Notes: generated from the sequence alone by a model not told the origin. A DNA stretch of 42,716 nucleotides from Saliniplasma sp046497075 (GCA_046497075.1 JAWOGF010000067.1:1-42716), one strand, 5' to 3'. Shown: positions 1 to 8,175, numbered from the stretch's first letter. Made by a program: numbers and translations.

Positions 1-540
1 GGCTTCCTCTTCCGTGAACTCGACTCCCAAACCGATGGCTATACGGTTCACGAAGTTGAAGTAGCTTGCAACGAGATCGATGTTGAGTATGGCCTTATCG
101 TCGAATCCCGATGTTCTGAGCTCTTCTATATCCTCCTTACCGACGGTACTCGGTTCGGAAGTCAGTTTTTCGACGAATTCCAGCATGGTTACCCTCTTAT
201 CATCGATTTCTACGTTCCTGAAATCTTCCACGAAATCGTCAAGTTTCTCCTCATCCTTCCAGTAAGCTTTGAGTGCTTCCTTATGATGTGTTATACAGTA
301 ATCACACCCATTGAGTTTGGAAACTAAAACCGCTATCATCTCGCACTCCTTCCTCGATAGTGATCTATCCTTGAACATGATAGAATAATACAGGTCCATA
401 TGTGACTTCATCGCAGAAGGATTCAGACTGTGAACTTTCATGATATTAGATAACTTTCCTCTTTTCTTTTCTATATCGTCATAGATTTCCTTGAGTTCTC
501 CTTCAGCATCTTCTTTTTCGATCTCCTTGATCCAAGACAT
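1..540 (-). CDS. Peroxidase-related (AhpD/CMD-like) protein, partial
   Basis: This gene runs off the left edge; 180 codons are visible from the ATG at 538-540, and the C-terminus is missing. The sequence CDYCITHH at residues 79-86 is the CxxCxxxH redox motif of the carboxymuconolactone decarboxylase/AhpD fold. Long helices flank it, and the opening MSWIKEIEKEDAEGELKEIYDDI resembles uncharacterised peroxidase-related enzymes. Such proteins use the two cysteines to reduce peroxides or act as thiol-disulfide partners in the cytoplasm. A GGAG sits seven bases before the ATG and supports this start. The upstream side is the element relic at 590-1024, so no operon partner is visible. The family call is firm; the substrate is unknown. 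Confidence 0.85.
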   Translation of the reverse strand, partial: MSWIKEIEKEDAEGELKEIYDDIEKKRGKLSNIMKVHSLNPSAMKSHMDLYYSIMFKDRSLSRKECEMIAVLVSKLNGCDYCITHHKEALKAYWKDEEKLDDFVEDFRNVEIDDKRVTMLEFVEKLTSEPSTVGKEDIEELRTSGFDDKAILNIDLVASYFNFVNRIAIGLGVEFTEEEA

Positions 541-589
541 CTTATCGCTCCGGTGTGGTACAATAGGGGAGTAGGTATTGTGACCTCCT

Positions 590-743
590 CACCCACCTGA
601 TTTACATCAGGAAGGTGCTTCCTTCCATTTATCCGTATCTACTGGAATTCTGAAGAGAATTCCATCGATATTTGGAATTAAATTCCAAAAATATCATCTG
701 GTTTTCGGACTACCGAAGGAATCTATCAGGAACGTCCTGATAG
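590..743 (-). ncRNA. Run of five stem-loops, possible omega-RNA-like remnant
   Basis: Five adjacent inverted repeats were read by eye: 590-617 (4+6 bp), 643-664 (TGGAATTC/TGAATTCC-type 8 bp arms), 667-695 (GATATTT plus GGAAT arms, two-base bulge), 704-717 (TTCGG/CCGAA) and 723-743 (CTATCAGGA/TCCTGATAG, 9 bp, three-base loop). Such a series is unlikely in ordinary spacer. In TnpB-type elements the guide-scaffold RNA spans the end of tnpB and the right end, which would fit this position if the element reads on the minus strand. Transcription is not shown, and strand is inferred from the residual reading frame. Confidence 0.3.
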
Positions 744-775
744 GGCGGAACGTCCACCTTTTTGACGGTTGCTAC

Positions 776-937
776 CTACCCGACTTGCGTTGCAGAGGAC
801 GGGTCGTCGGTAGTGGCTTCGAGCACGGTCACGGTACTCCTGATGTCAGAAGAGGTTTTCTTCGTTCAGGAAAGGTATTCATTCTTTCCTGCCCTGATGC
901 TCTCCACCAACTTGGAGAACTTGGGACTTTCCAACAT
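776..937 (-). pseudogene. Broken reading frame inside the hairpin-bounded element
   Basis: On the minus strand an ATG at 935-937 opens 23 codons (begins MLESPKFSKLVESIRAGK) that end at a TGA at 866-868. The same frame continues for 29 more codons (ending EATTDDPSSATQVG) to a TAG at 776-778. A TATA-like TTTATATA lies upstream near 970-977. The piece is far too short for a transposase and has no recognisable catalytic motif. I read it as residual coding sequence left by internal deletion, possibly the two ends of a tnpB-like gene. Chance open frame is possible because the pieces are short. Confidence 0.3.
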
Positions 938-1005
938 CCCGATTTTGTATACAACGTATCTTTCTTTGGATATATAAAACTACTCCAATTCATCACCCAC
1001 CTAGA

Positions 1006-1323
1006 TCAGTGATTTAGGAAGGTGACTTCTTGGGGGTAAAAAGTTAAATTTGTAGTGTGATCCAAACACCAGGACGCTATTTCCCTAGCAACACAACCCC
1101 AATACTCATATTCGCTCCAATCTATTCTCGACCCTTCTTTATAATCACCAAAACAAAGGTCCACGCACTTATCATAATCATGGTATATCATACATTGATC
1201 CCAGCTATTGTAACTCCATTCATCAGGACAAGTATCGCCTAAACTAACCCCGCCACATGTCAGCGGGTGGGTGTGTCTGACCGTGGGGTAGTTGGAACCG
1301 TACCCGTAATTTTTATTTTTCAT
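1006..1323 (-). CDS. Small Cys-rich protein with phospholipase-A2-like HD motif
   Basis: This 105-residue ORF has seven cysteines and its ATG lies two bases after the stop of the upstream beta-propeller gene, so the two are probably co-transcribed and translationally coupled. The centre reads DQCMIYHDYDKC, close to the C-x-x-x-HD-x-x-C layout around the catalytic His-Asp of secreted phospholipases A2, and a later GCVAREIASWC pair resembles their second disulfide helix. The catalytic Asp of that helix is not obvious and no signal peptide is visible. The last codons lie inside the hairpin at 994-1024, so the natural C-terminus may have been replaced by an insertion. Gene reality is fairly likely; the PLA2 relationship is tentative. 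Confidence 0.5.
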   Translation of the reverse strand: MKNKNYGYGSNYPTVRHTHPLTCGGVSLGDTCPDEWSYNSWDQCMIYHDYDKCVDLCFGDYKEGSRIDWSEYEYWGCVAREIASWCLDHTTNLTFYPQEVTFLNH

Positions 1324-1325
1324 CC

Positions 1326-3008
1326 CTATCTTTCTTCATCTATAACTTCTTGTTCTCTTTTTCCCATTCTCATATCAATAAATATTACAGAAACAATAAC
1401 TGCGATCATCAATAGAAATGTGGTAAAACCAGGTATTCCATTTTCTTCCTCTTCCAACGGCTTAGCATCAATCTCCTCTGTAAAATTACCTTCTCCGACT
1501 TCATTCACAGCACTTATTCTATAATAATACGTTTGCTCAGCAGATAGATCAGTATCATTAAAGGATGTTATATTTGCATCAACACTAGCGTGGTAACTTA
1601 GGTTTCCGTTGCTTGTTCCCCTGTAAATTTTATATTCGATAATAGCAGAACCACCGTCTTCATCAGGGATGTTCCATGATAGACTAACTTTACCTACATC
1701 AGCGGTCGTTTGGAGATCCTGTGGTGCAGACGGTGCGGATAGAACTTCACCTAAAGCGTATACTTTATAATCAGTCGAACCGAAATAGATTGTCCCATCC
1801 TTTCCAATCGATGCTTCAGAGCTGATAGTTCCAAGCGTACTATCAGCAGAAAAAGTCCATTTTATCGTTCCATCAGATTCAACTGCATATAGTTTGTTGT
1901 TGCCCGAACCGATGTAAATAGTTCCATCACTTGAGATACTCGGTGAACAGACCCAACTTTCTTCCGTTAAAAATTCCGACCATTTCATTTCTCCATCCGT
2001 ATCTAGAGCGTATAGATAACCACCTTCTACATTATAAGGATCATCTAACTCGTTGTATCCGAAATAGATGGTTCCATCAGAATCGATCGCCAGCGCATTA
2101 CTTATGGCCCCATCCATCGAGAAACTCCATTTCTCTGTACCATCAGGTTTTATCGCGTGGAGTATATCGTTATCAGTGTTGAGATTGAAGGAGCTGACGT
2201 AAATCGTTCCATCGTTGCCTATCGATGGTGTTCCAAATAACTCATCACCAGTGGAAAAATTCCATTTTTCTGTACCGTCGGGATTTACAGCATACAAGCA
2301 TTCATCACCAGGTCTTGTAGAAATAACAGTAGTACCAAAATAAACAGTACCCTCATCATCTACTGCAGGAGAGGAACCTATGCCCCTGGTGGTAGAGAAT
2401 TTCCACTCCATTGATCCATCCTCATTGTTCACTGCATATAGATTGCCATCCTTTGAGGTTATATACACAATCCCGTCATAGATGGCAGGTGATGAAGTGA
2501 TATCACCCTCTGTCTCAAACTTCCATTCGAATGAACCTTCTGAGTTTACTGCATAAAGGTTATTGTCCATGGAACCAAAGTAAATAGTGCCATCCTCTCC
2601 TATGGTTGGAGCTGAACGAACCCAACCATCGGGATTGAATGACCATTTCTCCGTACCATCTGAATCTATAGCGTACAGTTCTCCATGATTAGTACCGTTA
2701 TATGCTACACCAAAATACAACGTAGAATCTGGACCTATAGTAACGGAGGTAGAAACCCTACCATAGGTAGAGAAGGACCAACTCTTGGAACCGGTGTTAA
2801 ATTCTGTAGAATACTCACTTCGACCTGTGCGTTTTAAATCTCCTTGATACATTGGCCACGGTGAATCTACAGCCTCTAGTGAACTTGTAATTCCTTGAGA
2901 ATCTCCTGTAGATATATTAACATAGAAACTCAGAATCAGTATTATTACAACCGATACGATAATAGGAATTTTCAGACTAGGCTCTCTCTTTTTTTCTTCA
3001 AATACCAT
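1326..3008 (-). CDS. Membrane-anchored PQQ-like beta-propeller protein with FN3 domain
   Basis: This is a 560-residue surface protein. Residues about 14-32 form a membrane helix or signal anchor. The repeat region (about 50-415) opens with the SPWPMYQGDLKRTG element and has about nine repeats of the type DGTIYFGS-NLYAV-DGTEKWSF, characteristic of PQQ/PQQ-like quinoprotein beta-propellers. A fibronectin type III domain (about 418-510, with VSLSWNIP and YYYRISAVN) follows. The C-terminus has IPGFTTFLLMIAVIVSVIF and a charged tail, resembling the PGF-type anchors of archaeal surface proteins. No enzyme motif is visible, so a structural or binding role on the cell surface is inferred. The Cys-rich gene just downstream is probably in the same transcript. 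Confidence 0.85.
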   Translation of the reverse strand: MVFEEKKREPSLKIPIIVSVVIILILSFYVNISTGDSQGITSSLEAVDSPWPMYQGDLKRTGRSEYSTEFNTGSKSWSFSTYGRVSTSVTIGPDSTLYFGVAYNGTNHGELYAIDSDGTEKWSFNPDGWVRSAPTIGEDGTIYFGSMDNNLYAVNSEGSFEWKFETEGDITSSPAIYDGIVYITSKDGNLYAVNNEDGSMEWKFSTTRGIGSSPAVDDEGTVYFGTTVISTRPGDECLYAVNPDGTEKWNFSTGDELFGTPSIGNDGTIYVSSFNLNTDNDILHAIKPDGTEKWSFSMDGAISNALAIDSDGTIYFGYNELDDPYNVEGGYLYALDTDGEMKWSEFLTEESWVCSPSISSDGTIYIGSGNNKLYAVESDGTIKWTFSADSTLGTISSEASIGKDGTIYFGSTDYKVYALGEVLSAPSAPQDLQTTADVGKVSLSWNIPDEDGGSAIIEYKIYRGTSNGNLSYHASVDANITSFNDTDLSAEQTYYYRISAVNEVGEGNFTEEIDAKPLEEEENGIPGFTTFLLMIAVIVSVIFIDMRMGKREQEVIDEER

Positions 3009-3119
3009 AACTATCTTACACCTATTTTTCCATATGTTCTCTAAATTATAAGATATCTTCGGTAGATCTTTCTAATAATCCTCCAAAATAGGGTATTCAT
3101 CAACGATTAATCTTTTCTC

Positions 3120-3809
3120 TTACGATTTTTCTTGATCTGAGATATCAAATGAGGTCACTGATAAACCTTCAACACGTGAAACGACCTCATGTATCTCCTT
3201 GGGACTTCCGACCACATAATCAGCCTTTTCCAGCTCTTCTGGTTCTCCATAACCAAATTTTACACCTATGCTGGGGATGTTATTATCCTTCCCAGCATGA
3301 AAATCATGGTCTTTATCACCAATGATATAATAACGGGAATGATCAGTTTCCTGGATCATCTCTGCAACCGCTTGACTCTTGCTATCGTATTCAGAACTGC
3401 TCTTCTTGATATCGAAATACTCTGAGATACCTGTGATATGGAGGACATATTCGACATATTCTTGACTTCCATTACTACAAACTGCCATATCATATTTCGA
3501 AGACCTGAGTTGTTCTAACATCTCTTTGATCCCTTCAAAAAGCTCACCACGTTTGTCCACATTTTCTTTTTCCCGTAGCCAGAAAACACCCATGAAATCC
3601 TCTAATCTATCTTCATAACCTTCAAGAAGTCTTTCGCAAAAGACGGAGGTAGATTCACCTAAAAGTGAAAGTATTTTCTCTTCGGTAACAGTCGGTATAC
3701 CCAACTCTTCTAAACTTTCTCGAACAGCTGGTACAACGGCATCCCTGGTCTTGAACAAAGTTCCGTCGAGATCGAATATCAGCAGAGTTTGTTGTTCTTT
3801 ATCGTCCAT
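3120..3809 (-). CDS. HAD-family phosphatase, phosphoglycolate-phosphatase-like
   Basis: This 229-residue cytoplasmic hydrolase has the HAD motifs in order: FDLDGTLF near residue 10 (nucleophile and acid aspartates), CSNGS (motif II serine) in the middle, and IGDKDHDFHAGKDN (motif IV acidic residues) near the end. The helical cap between motifs I and II places it with subclass I, like phosphoglycolate phosphatase and pyrophosphatase PpaX. The substrate cannot be read from sequence. I chose the ATG at 3807-3809: a GGTGAT sits just before it and it clears the stop of the upstream GNAT gene by 13 bases, while a longer frame would overlap that gene. Probable operon with the GNAT gene. Confidence 0.82.
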   Translation of the reverse strand: MDDKEQQTLLIFDLDGTLFKTRDAVVPAVRESLEELGIPTVTEEKILSLLGESTSVFCERLLEGYEDRLEDFMGVFWLREKENVDKRGELFEGIKEMLEQLRSSKYDMAVCSNGSQEYVEYVLHITGISEYFDIKKSSSEYDSKSQAVAEMIQETDHSRYYIIGDKDHDFHAGKDNNIPSIGVKFGYGEPEELEKADYVVGSPKEIHEVVSRVEGLSVTSFDISDQEKS

Positions 3810-3822
3810 TATATCACCTGTA

Positions 3823-4602
3823 TCACTTTCTAAGAACCCACCAGATATCGTCGCCTTGGAATCCACATCTTTTGTAGAACTCCATGGGACTGTTATCTGT
3901 ATCGTACTCACCGCCTACAGTGGTGTAATCCACCTTGCCATCAACCCGGCCGAGCAATTCGTACACCAGTGCTTTACCTAGACCGTATCCGGAATATTCG
4001 GGTAGTATTTGTATCCATTCCAGTGACGCTTCGGGAACGGTTCTATCTATCTCAGCGATACCTAGTCCTGCATAATCTTTCTTCTCTTCGTCGAAGACCC
4101 ACACCCAGAGTTTCTCGTCGAAGACTTCATGACCGGTCCAACCTTCGACCTCACCGGCGGTGGGTTTTAGATCTTTGTAACATCGACCGATAAGATCTGA
4201 TACCTCTTCAGTTTCATCGACCGTATCTACATCTTTAAATGTGAATCTACTGGGCAATTCAGGTTCTACGACCTTATCATGTCTATGAATGATACGGAAG
4301 TATGACCGTACATTCGAAAAGCGTTCGAAAGGTATTTCTTCACGGTACACATCGTGTAATAGGATGAATTTAGCTTCTTCCATAAAACTGCGATTTAACT
4401 GAAATTCATCATCTTGTTTCCAATACACATGTAAACTGTGCTCATCCCATAACTTAAGAAATTCCACATCACCGTCTATCTCCCTGTAATCCGTTTTAAA
4501 ATCATCTATCAACCCTCGAGTCTTCGAGAAAGCATTAGCAAGCGTTCTACAGGGGTCTTCTCGATAAACTGAAAGTAAAGCGTCTTCGAAATCTTGAATC
4601 AT
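3823..4602 (-). CDS. GNAT-family N-acetyltransferase
   Basis: The protein has 259 residues. The C-terminal half carries the acetyl-CoA-binding pattern of GNAT enzymes, WIQILPEYSGYGLGKALV, in which the G-x-G-K loop grips the pyrophosphate, followed by FYKRCGF, the usual end of the fold. The N-terminal 110 residues are a poorly conserved extension rich in acidic and aromatic residues and could be a second, degenerate GNAT-like half. The start has a GAGGTGAT just upstream. The HAD phosphatase follows 13 bases downstream on the same strand. The acceptor substrate is unknown. Confidence 0.8.
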   Translation of the reverse strand: MIQDFEDALLSVYREDPCRTLANAFSKTRGLIDDFKTDYREIDGDVEFLKLWDEHSLHVYWKQDDEFQLNRSFMEEAKFILLHDVYREEIPFERFSNVRSYFRIIHRHDKVVEPELPSRFTFKDVDTVDETEEVSDLIGRCYKDLKPTAGEVEGWTGHEVFDEKLWVWVFDEEKKDYAGLGIAEIDRTVPEASLEWIQILPEYSGYGLGKALVYELLGRVDGKVDYTTVGGEYDTDNSPMEFYKRCGFQGDDIWWVLRK

Positions 4603-4658
4603 CTGATCACCTCATATATCTCTTCATAATCCCCGCAGCCATAAACATTTTTCTATAA

Positions 4659-4690
4659 TCTTATATATCTCTTCGGGATTACCCACGAGA
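4659..4690 (+). promoter_or_regulatory. TATA box of a leaderless transcript
   Basis: CTTATATATC lies about 25 bases before the ATG at 4690, and no Shine-Dalgarno sequence intervenes. This spacing places the transcript start at or next to the start codon, as in leaderless archaeal mRNAs. Confidence 0.5.
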
Positions 4691-5349
4691 TGATCACAGG
4701 GGATCTATTGGGTCTGCTGGCGGTTTACATCTACGTAGCCCTACTTATATTATTTACAGAAAAGGGTGTAAACAATAGCCAGCTATTGAGCAGGAAGATT
4801 CTCCATATAGGCGTTGGAAATATTATATTTTTCCTACCCTTGTTCGATACAATGTGGGTGATGGCATTCATAGCTGCCGCCCCTTTCATAGCCCTGACCT
4901 TCCTGATCAGTCCGTACTCCCCTATAAATCTTATAAGTAAAACCTCCTCAGAGGGGCACGGTCTTGGCCTTGTGTACTACGCCATCTCATGGACGTTACT
5001 CGCATTCTTATTTTTTGACAGACTAGAGATCATTGCAGTTGGCATCGTAGCTATGTCATTCGGTGACGGATTCGCATCTCTAGTCGGGATCAAGTACGGA
5101 AAAAGATCATACAACATTTTAGGGGATCAAAAAAGTATAGAGGGGTCCGTAGCCATGTTAACGAGCACGGTACTCGTAACAGCTTTAGCCCTGCTCTTTT
5201 TCGATTCAAAACCGGTTTACTTCATTCTGATAATCCCTGCTGCTGTAGTCGGTACTCTTGCAGAAAGCATTACACCTAAAGGTTTAGACAATCTAACGGT
5301 ATCTCTTTCAGCGGCCTTAACTTATTATTTCCTCGTGCTGGCAATTTAG
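4690..5349 (+). CDS. Dolichol/phytol kinase-like membrane CTP-transferase family protein
   Basis: This 219-residue integral membrane protein has about six or seven hydrophobic segments. It matches the SEC59/DGK1/VTE5 kinase superfamily by KILHIGVGNI near residue 36, the EGHGLGLVYY segment, and SFGDGFASLVGIKYGKRSY followed by KSIEGSVAM, which hold the conserved Asp and Gly-Lys nucleotide-binding residues. Family members phosphorylate polyprenols or phytol, usually with CTP, so a role in lipid-carrier recycling for glycosylation or in prenyl salvage is likely. It stands alone, divergent from the GNAT gene and convergent with srp54. Substrate choice between dolichol, geranylgeraniol and others is open. 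Confidence 0.8.
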   Translation: MITGDLLGLLAVYIYVALLILFTEKGVNNSQLLSRKILHIGVGNIIFFLPLFDTMWVMAFIAAAPFIALTFLISPYSPINLISKTSSEGHGLGLVYYAISWTLLAFLFFDRLEIIAVGIVAMSFGDGFASLVGIKYGKRSYNILGDQKSIEGSVAMLTSTVLVTALALLFFDSKPVYFILIIPAAVVGTLAESITPKGLDNLTVSLSAALTYYFLVLAI

Positions 5350-5365
5350 AATATTTGAGAAATCA

Positions 5366-6700
5366 TCAAAACTTAAGGTCACCCGACTCCATCTGTTTCA
5401 TCAATTTCTTCCTTACTTTACGGTTTCCAGTAAATCCTTTGATAGCCTTCTTAGATTTCTTGTAATGGGAAAGCAGCTGCCTGATGGCTTTTGGACTGGT
5501 CCCACTACCTCTTGCGATCCTTTGGATCCTCTTCCTTTTGATCAGCTTTGGATTCTCCATCTCTTCTTCTGTCATGCTGTCCATTATTATCCGGAACTGT
5601 TTGAGTTTATTCTGAGTCTCCAGCATCTCGTCTTCGGACAACTGGCTGGGGCCCATAGGTAGCATATCCATTATCTTCTGTAAAGGTCCTACCCCCGACA
5701 ACATCTCCATCTGTTCATACATGTCTTTGAGATCAAAATCACCAGAAAGCATCTTTTTAGCCGTCTCCTCGGCCTTTTCCTCATCCATGACCTCTTCAGC
5801 CTTTTCCAACAGACCTTCAATATCGCCCATGCCCAGCATCCTAGATATGAAACGTTTCGGGTCGAAGGTCTCGAGGTCTCTTATCCTTTCACCGGTGCCA
5901 ATAAATGCTACAGGCGCTTCCGTTTCAGCTACTGCGCTGAGCGCACCTCCACCCTTTGCACTTCCGTCGAGTTTAGTGATTATAGTCTTAGTAACGCCCA
6001 CAGCATCGTGGAAGGATTTGGCTTGTGGTCCAGCCTGCTGTCCAACGGAAGCATCGATGGTCAGTATTACTTCATCAGGATCTACAACGTTCCTGATCCT
6101 CTTTATCTCCTGTATGAGTTCCTCTTCCAAATTATGTCTTCCAGAGGTATCTACGATTATCACATCGTACTCCTCGAATTTTTCCATCCCTTCTCGGACA
6201 ACCTTGGGAGCTCGGTCTTCATCAGGATCTCCGTATACAGGCACCCCTGCGTCCTCGGCTACCTGCTCTAGTTGTTCATAGGCTGCAGGTCTATGTGTGT
6301 CCCCAGCAATCAAAGCCGTGCTCAAACCTCTTTTCTGGAAATACGCAGCAAGTTTGCCGGATGTGGTCGTTTTCCCCATCCCATAAAGCCCGACCATCAT
6401 GATCTTCTGGGGTTTTAACTCGAGTTCCTCACCTGTCCCCATGATTTTTACGAATTCCTCATAAAGTATCTGTATAACGTGTTCTTTAGCACTGGTCCCC
6501 GCTTTTGGCTTCTCTGTCAATGCTCTTTCCTCCAGTCTCTCTGTCAATTCAAGTGCCATCTGGACGTTCATATCCGCATCTATCATAGCCCTTTGAATTT
6601 CTTTAACTACGTCACCGACGAGATTTTTATCGATGTGACTGGCGTTAGCGATCTTTTTTACAGCGTTCCTTAGGCCATCTTTTAGGTTGTCTAAGACCAT
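5366..6700 (-). CDS. srp54: Signal recognition particle protein SRP54
   Basis: This 444-residue GTPase binds 7S RNA and signal peptides and delivers ribosomes to the membrane receptor FtsY. The N domain (about 1-90) precedes the G domain, with the P-loop GLYGMGKTT (104-112; the family usually has Gln where this has Tyr), DTHRPAAYEQL, DTSGRH and TKLDGSAKGGG. The Met-rich M domain (about 300-430) ends with RIARGSGTSPKAIRQLL, the RNA-binding helix-turn-helix. Length is normal. The ATG at 6700 has no SD, but TTAATAAAAA lies about 25 bases upstream, suggesting its own leaderless promoter in addition to read-through from kptA 27 bases upstream. Confidence 0.96.
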   Translation of the reverse strand: MVLDNLKDGLRNAVKKIANASHIDKNLVGDVVKEIQRAMIDADMNVQMALELTERLEERALTEKPKAGTSAKEHVIQILYEEFVKIMGTGEELELKPQKIMMVGLYGMGKTTTSGKLAAYFQKRGLSTALIAGDTHRPAAYEQLEQVAEDAGVPVYGDPDEDRAPKVVREGMEKFEEYDVIIVDTSGRHNLEEELIQEIKRIRNVVDPDEVILTIDASVGQQAGPQAKSFHDAVGVTKTIITKLDGSAKGGGALSAVAETEAPVAFIGTGERIRDLETFDPKRFISRMLGMGDIEGLLEKAEEVMDEEKAEETAKKMLSGDFDLKDMYEQMEMLSGVGPLQKIMDMLPMGPSQLSEDEMLETQNKLKQFRIIMDSMTEEEMENPKLIKRKRIQRIARGSGTSPKAIRQLLSHYKKSKKAIKGFTGNRKVRKKLMKQMESGDLKF

Positions 6701-6727
6701 ATACTAAAGGAGTAATACGGGTTTTTA

Positions 6728-7288
6728 TTAACCTTTTGGGTCGGAGTTTTCTCTTTCGATATATTCTGGTGGAACATACGGTGTGAGGATAACCTCACCT
6801 CTATCATAAAATACTATACTACCTCGATAGGCTTCTTTTGATTTGATCTTCAATACCACAGGTTTTGCATGATGTCTCTTACCGACCCTGTAGGCTTCCT
6901 TCTTGGTCCTGGAAAGATGAACATGATTTCGTCCCATCGGTTTCAATCCTCTCTTGAATATAGACGGTAATGATTCCGGGGAAGTACCGTGGTACAAACA
7001 TTCAGATGGTTCGAACTCACCGCCTATTTCTACATCGATCGAGTGGCCATAAAGTGCTCGTATCTTATCTTCGTTGATCTCAAATCTTTCATGTTCACCT
7101 TCTTCGATGAGCTTTTTTATCTCATCTAATTCAACCCAACTATGTTCGGTATCTTTTAGATGGGACAAAACTTCATCGATAGATGCATAACCTTTTTCAT
7201 CTAGAGAGATCCCAGCGGCATCTGGATCATGCCTGAGTATGTACGAAAGATGCTTGCTCAGATCTATGAACATTCTCGATAAACTCAT
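6728..7288 (-). CDS. kptA: RNA 2'-phosphotransferase KptA/Tpt1
   Basis: KptA transfers a 2'-phosphate from RNA to NAD, the last step after a yeast-type tRNA ligation, although archaea join introns differently and its archaeal role is unclear. The N-terminal winged lobe has LSKHLSYILRHDP, with the conserved Arg-His, and the C-terminal ADP-ribosyltransferase lobe has YHGT, GLKPMGRNHVHLS and a late VILTPYVPPEYI. I chose the ATG at 7286-7288. Another ATG at 7271-7273, just before FIDLSKH, is equally plausible, giving about 181 residues. It lies 27 bases upstream of srp54 on the same strand. Confidence 0.9.
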   Translation of the reverse strand: MSLSRMFIDLSKHLSYILRHDPDAAGISLDEKGYASIDEVLSHLKDTEHSWVELDEIKKLIEEGEHERFEINEDKIRALYGHSIDVEIGGEFEPSECLYHGTSPESLPSIFKRGLKPMGRNHVHLSRTKKEAYRVGKRHHAKPVVLKIKSKEAYRGSIVFYDRGEVILTPYVPPEYIERENSDPKG

Positions 7289-7392
7289 AAACTCATATGA
7301 TCTACATATCAAATTACTTGATCTTCTATTTTTCCCCTAAATTTCATAGACACATTTATTTATCTTATATTATTACTATCTATGTGGTATCT

Positions 7393-7662
7393 ATGAAGAT
7401 AGCATTGAGTTCATTACTGCTCGGGATAGTTGTGGTACTGTCAGCCACTGGTACTTTTATATCACTCGTATCTTATCTGCAGATAAGAACACGGAAAGTG
7501 TTTGCCATCTTGTTAGTTTTCTTGATATTTCTACTCAAAAGTTCCGTGATGGTTATCTCCCAACTCTGGCATCCAATACTTTCAGATACTGCCGATCCAT
7601 TGGTTTTGATATTGGATGTAATTATTTTAGCTGTACTTTTGTTGTTCAGTTTCATGGAGTGA
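7393..7662 (+). CDS. Small three-helix membrane protein (DUF7521-like)
   Basis: The protein has 89 residues with three hydrophobic segments (about 4-26, 35-54 and 69-87). RTRKVF sits between helices one and two. Haloarchaea and other euryarchaea often carry such a protein directly before a winged-helix regulator, as here: its stop overlaps the ribosome-binding site of the regulator at 7669. It may anchor or sense for that regulator; this is inferred from pairing. I chose the ATG at 7393 because the frame further upstream lacks a good start. Confidence 0.65.
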   Translation: MKIALSSLLLGIVVVLSATGTFISLVSYLQIRTRKVFAILLVFLIFLLKSSVMVISQLWHPILSDTADPLVLILDVIILAVLLLFSFME

Positions 7663-7668
7663 AAACAT

Positions 7669-8175
7669 TTGAAGGATGATACCTTAGAACTAGGGCCAAG
7701 AAAAAAGATATACGAAGAGATAGGCGATTCTCCCGGTTTACATCTGAGAGAGATCGATCGCAAACTCGACATACCGTTGGGTACCATCAGGTATCATCTA
7801 AGGGTCCTTGAGAAAAGGGATCTGATAATTTCTAAGAAAGAAGGAAAGTATAAGAGATATTATGCGAAGGGTGAGATCGATAAAAGCGATAAAAAGTTAA
7901 TGGCTTTTTTACGGAAAGAGATTCCAAGGACAATAATACTATTCTTGATGGAATATCCAGGTTCGACCCACAAGGAGATCAATGAAGCCTTAATGGTGGC
8001 ACCTTCAACACTTTCATACCACCTAAAGAAGTTAAAAGATAAGGATATTGTAGGTACAGAGGGAAAAAAGTATCACGTTAAGAACGAAGAAAAGATAGCC
8101 GACCTGCTTATCCAATATCAACAGACGTTCCTAGATAGTCTAGTGGATAGGTTTGTGAGGATATGGAATAGGTAG
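7669..8175 (+). CDS. Transcriptional regulator with two winged-helix domains
   Basis: The protein has 168 residues and two similar winged helix-turn-helix units: the first (about 10-68) has LREIDRKLDIPLGTIRYHLRVL and the second (about 85-145) has HKEINEALMVAPSTLSYHLKKL. This duplicated ArsR/MarR-like arrangement is the COG3398 type. The start is a TTG at 7669, with GGAGTG seven bases upstream that overlaps the stop of the membrane protein gene, so the pair is coupled. The last codons (VRIWNR, stop) form the first unit of a four-copy tandem repeat. DNA target unknown; autoregulation is possible. Confidence 0.82.
   Translation: MKDDTLELGPRKKIYEEIGDSPGLHLREIDRKLDIPLGTIRYHLRVLEKRDLIISKKEGKYKRYYAKGEIDKSDKKLMAFLRKEIPRTIILFLMEYPGSTHKEINEALMVAPSTLSYHLKKLKDKDIVGTEGKKYHVKNEEKIADLLIQYQQTFLDSLVDRFVRIWNR

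Larger units (their letters stand above)
590..1024 (-). mobile_element. Probable IS200/IS605-like relic or MITE bounded by paired hairpins
   Basis: Two hairpins in the same orientation lie at 590-617 and 994-1024. Both have the plan CACC, a CA/AA internal loop, an inner stem opening with CCT and closing with AGG, then GGTG. The inner stems differ in sequence (CCTGAT/ATCAGG against CCTAGATC/GATTTAGG) but keep pairing, so structure rather than sequence is conserved. Sub-terminal imperfect hairpins at both ends, with no inverted terminal repeats, are typical of IS200/IS605 elements. Between them are further stem-loops and a broken minus-strand frame. No transposase domain can be recognised, so the family is inferred from architecture. 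A structured RNA locus unrelated to transposition is the main alternative. Confidence 0.45.

Noticed and set aside
762..977. Plus-strand open frames at 762-1012
   Set aside because: They run through the hairpin-bounded relic opposite a minus-strand frame and show no known domain, start signal or codon pattern.
541..1005. tRNA or rRNA gene in the left spacer
   Set aside because: No cloverleaf, T-loop or conserved rRNA sequence was found; the hairpins do not form a tRNA layout.
5721..6281. Long plus-strand frame opposite srp54
   Set aside because: A Ser/Pro-rich shadow of the minus-strand SRP54 GTPase domain, which has every family motif.
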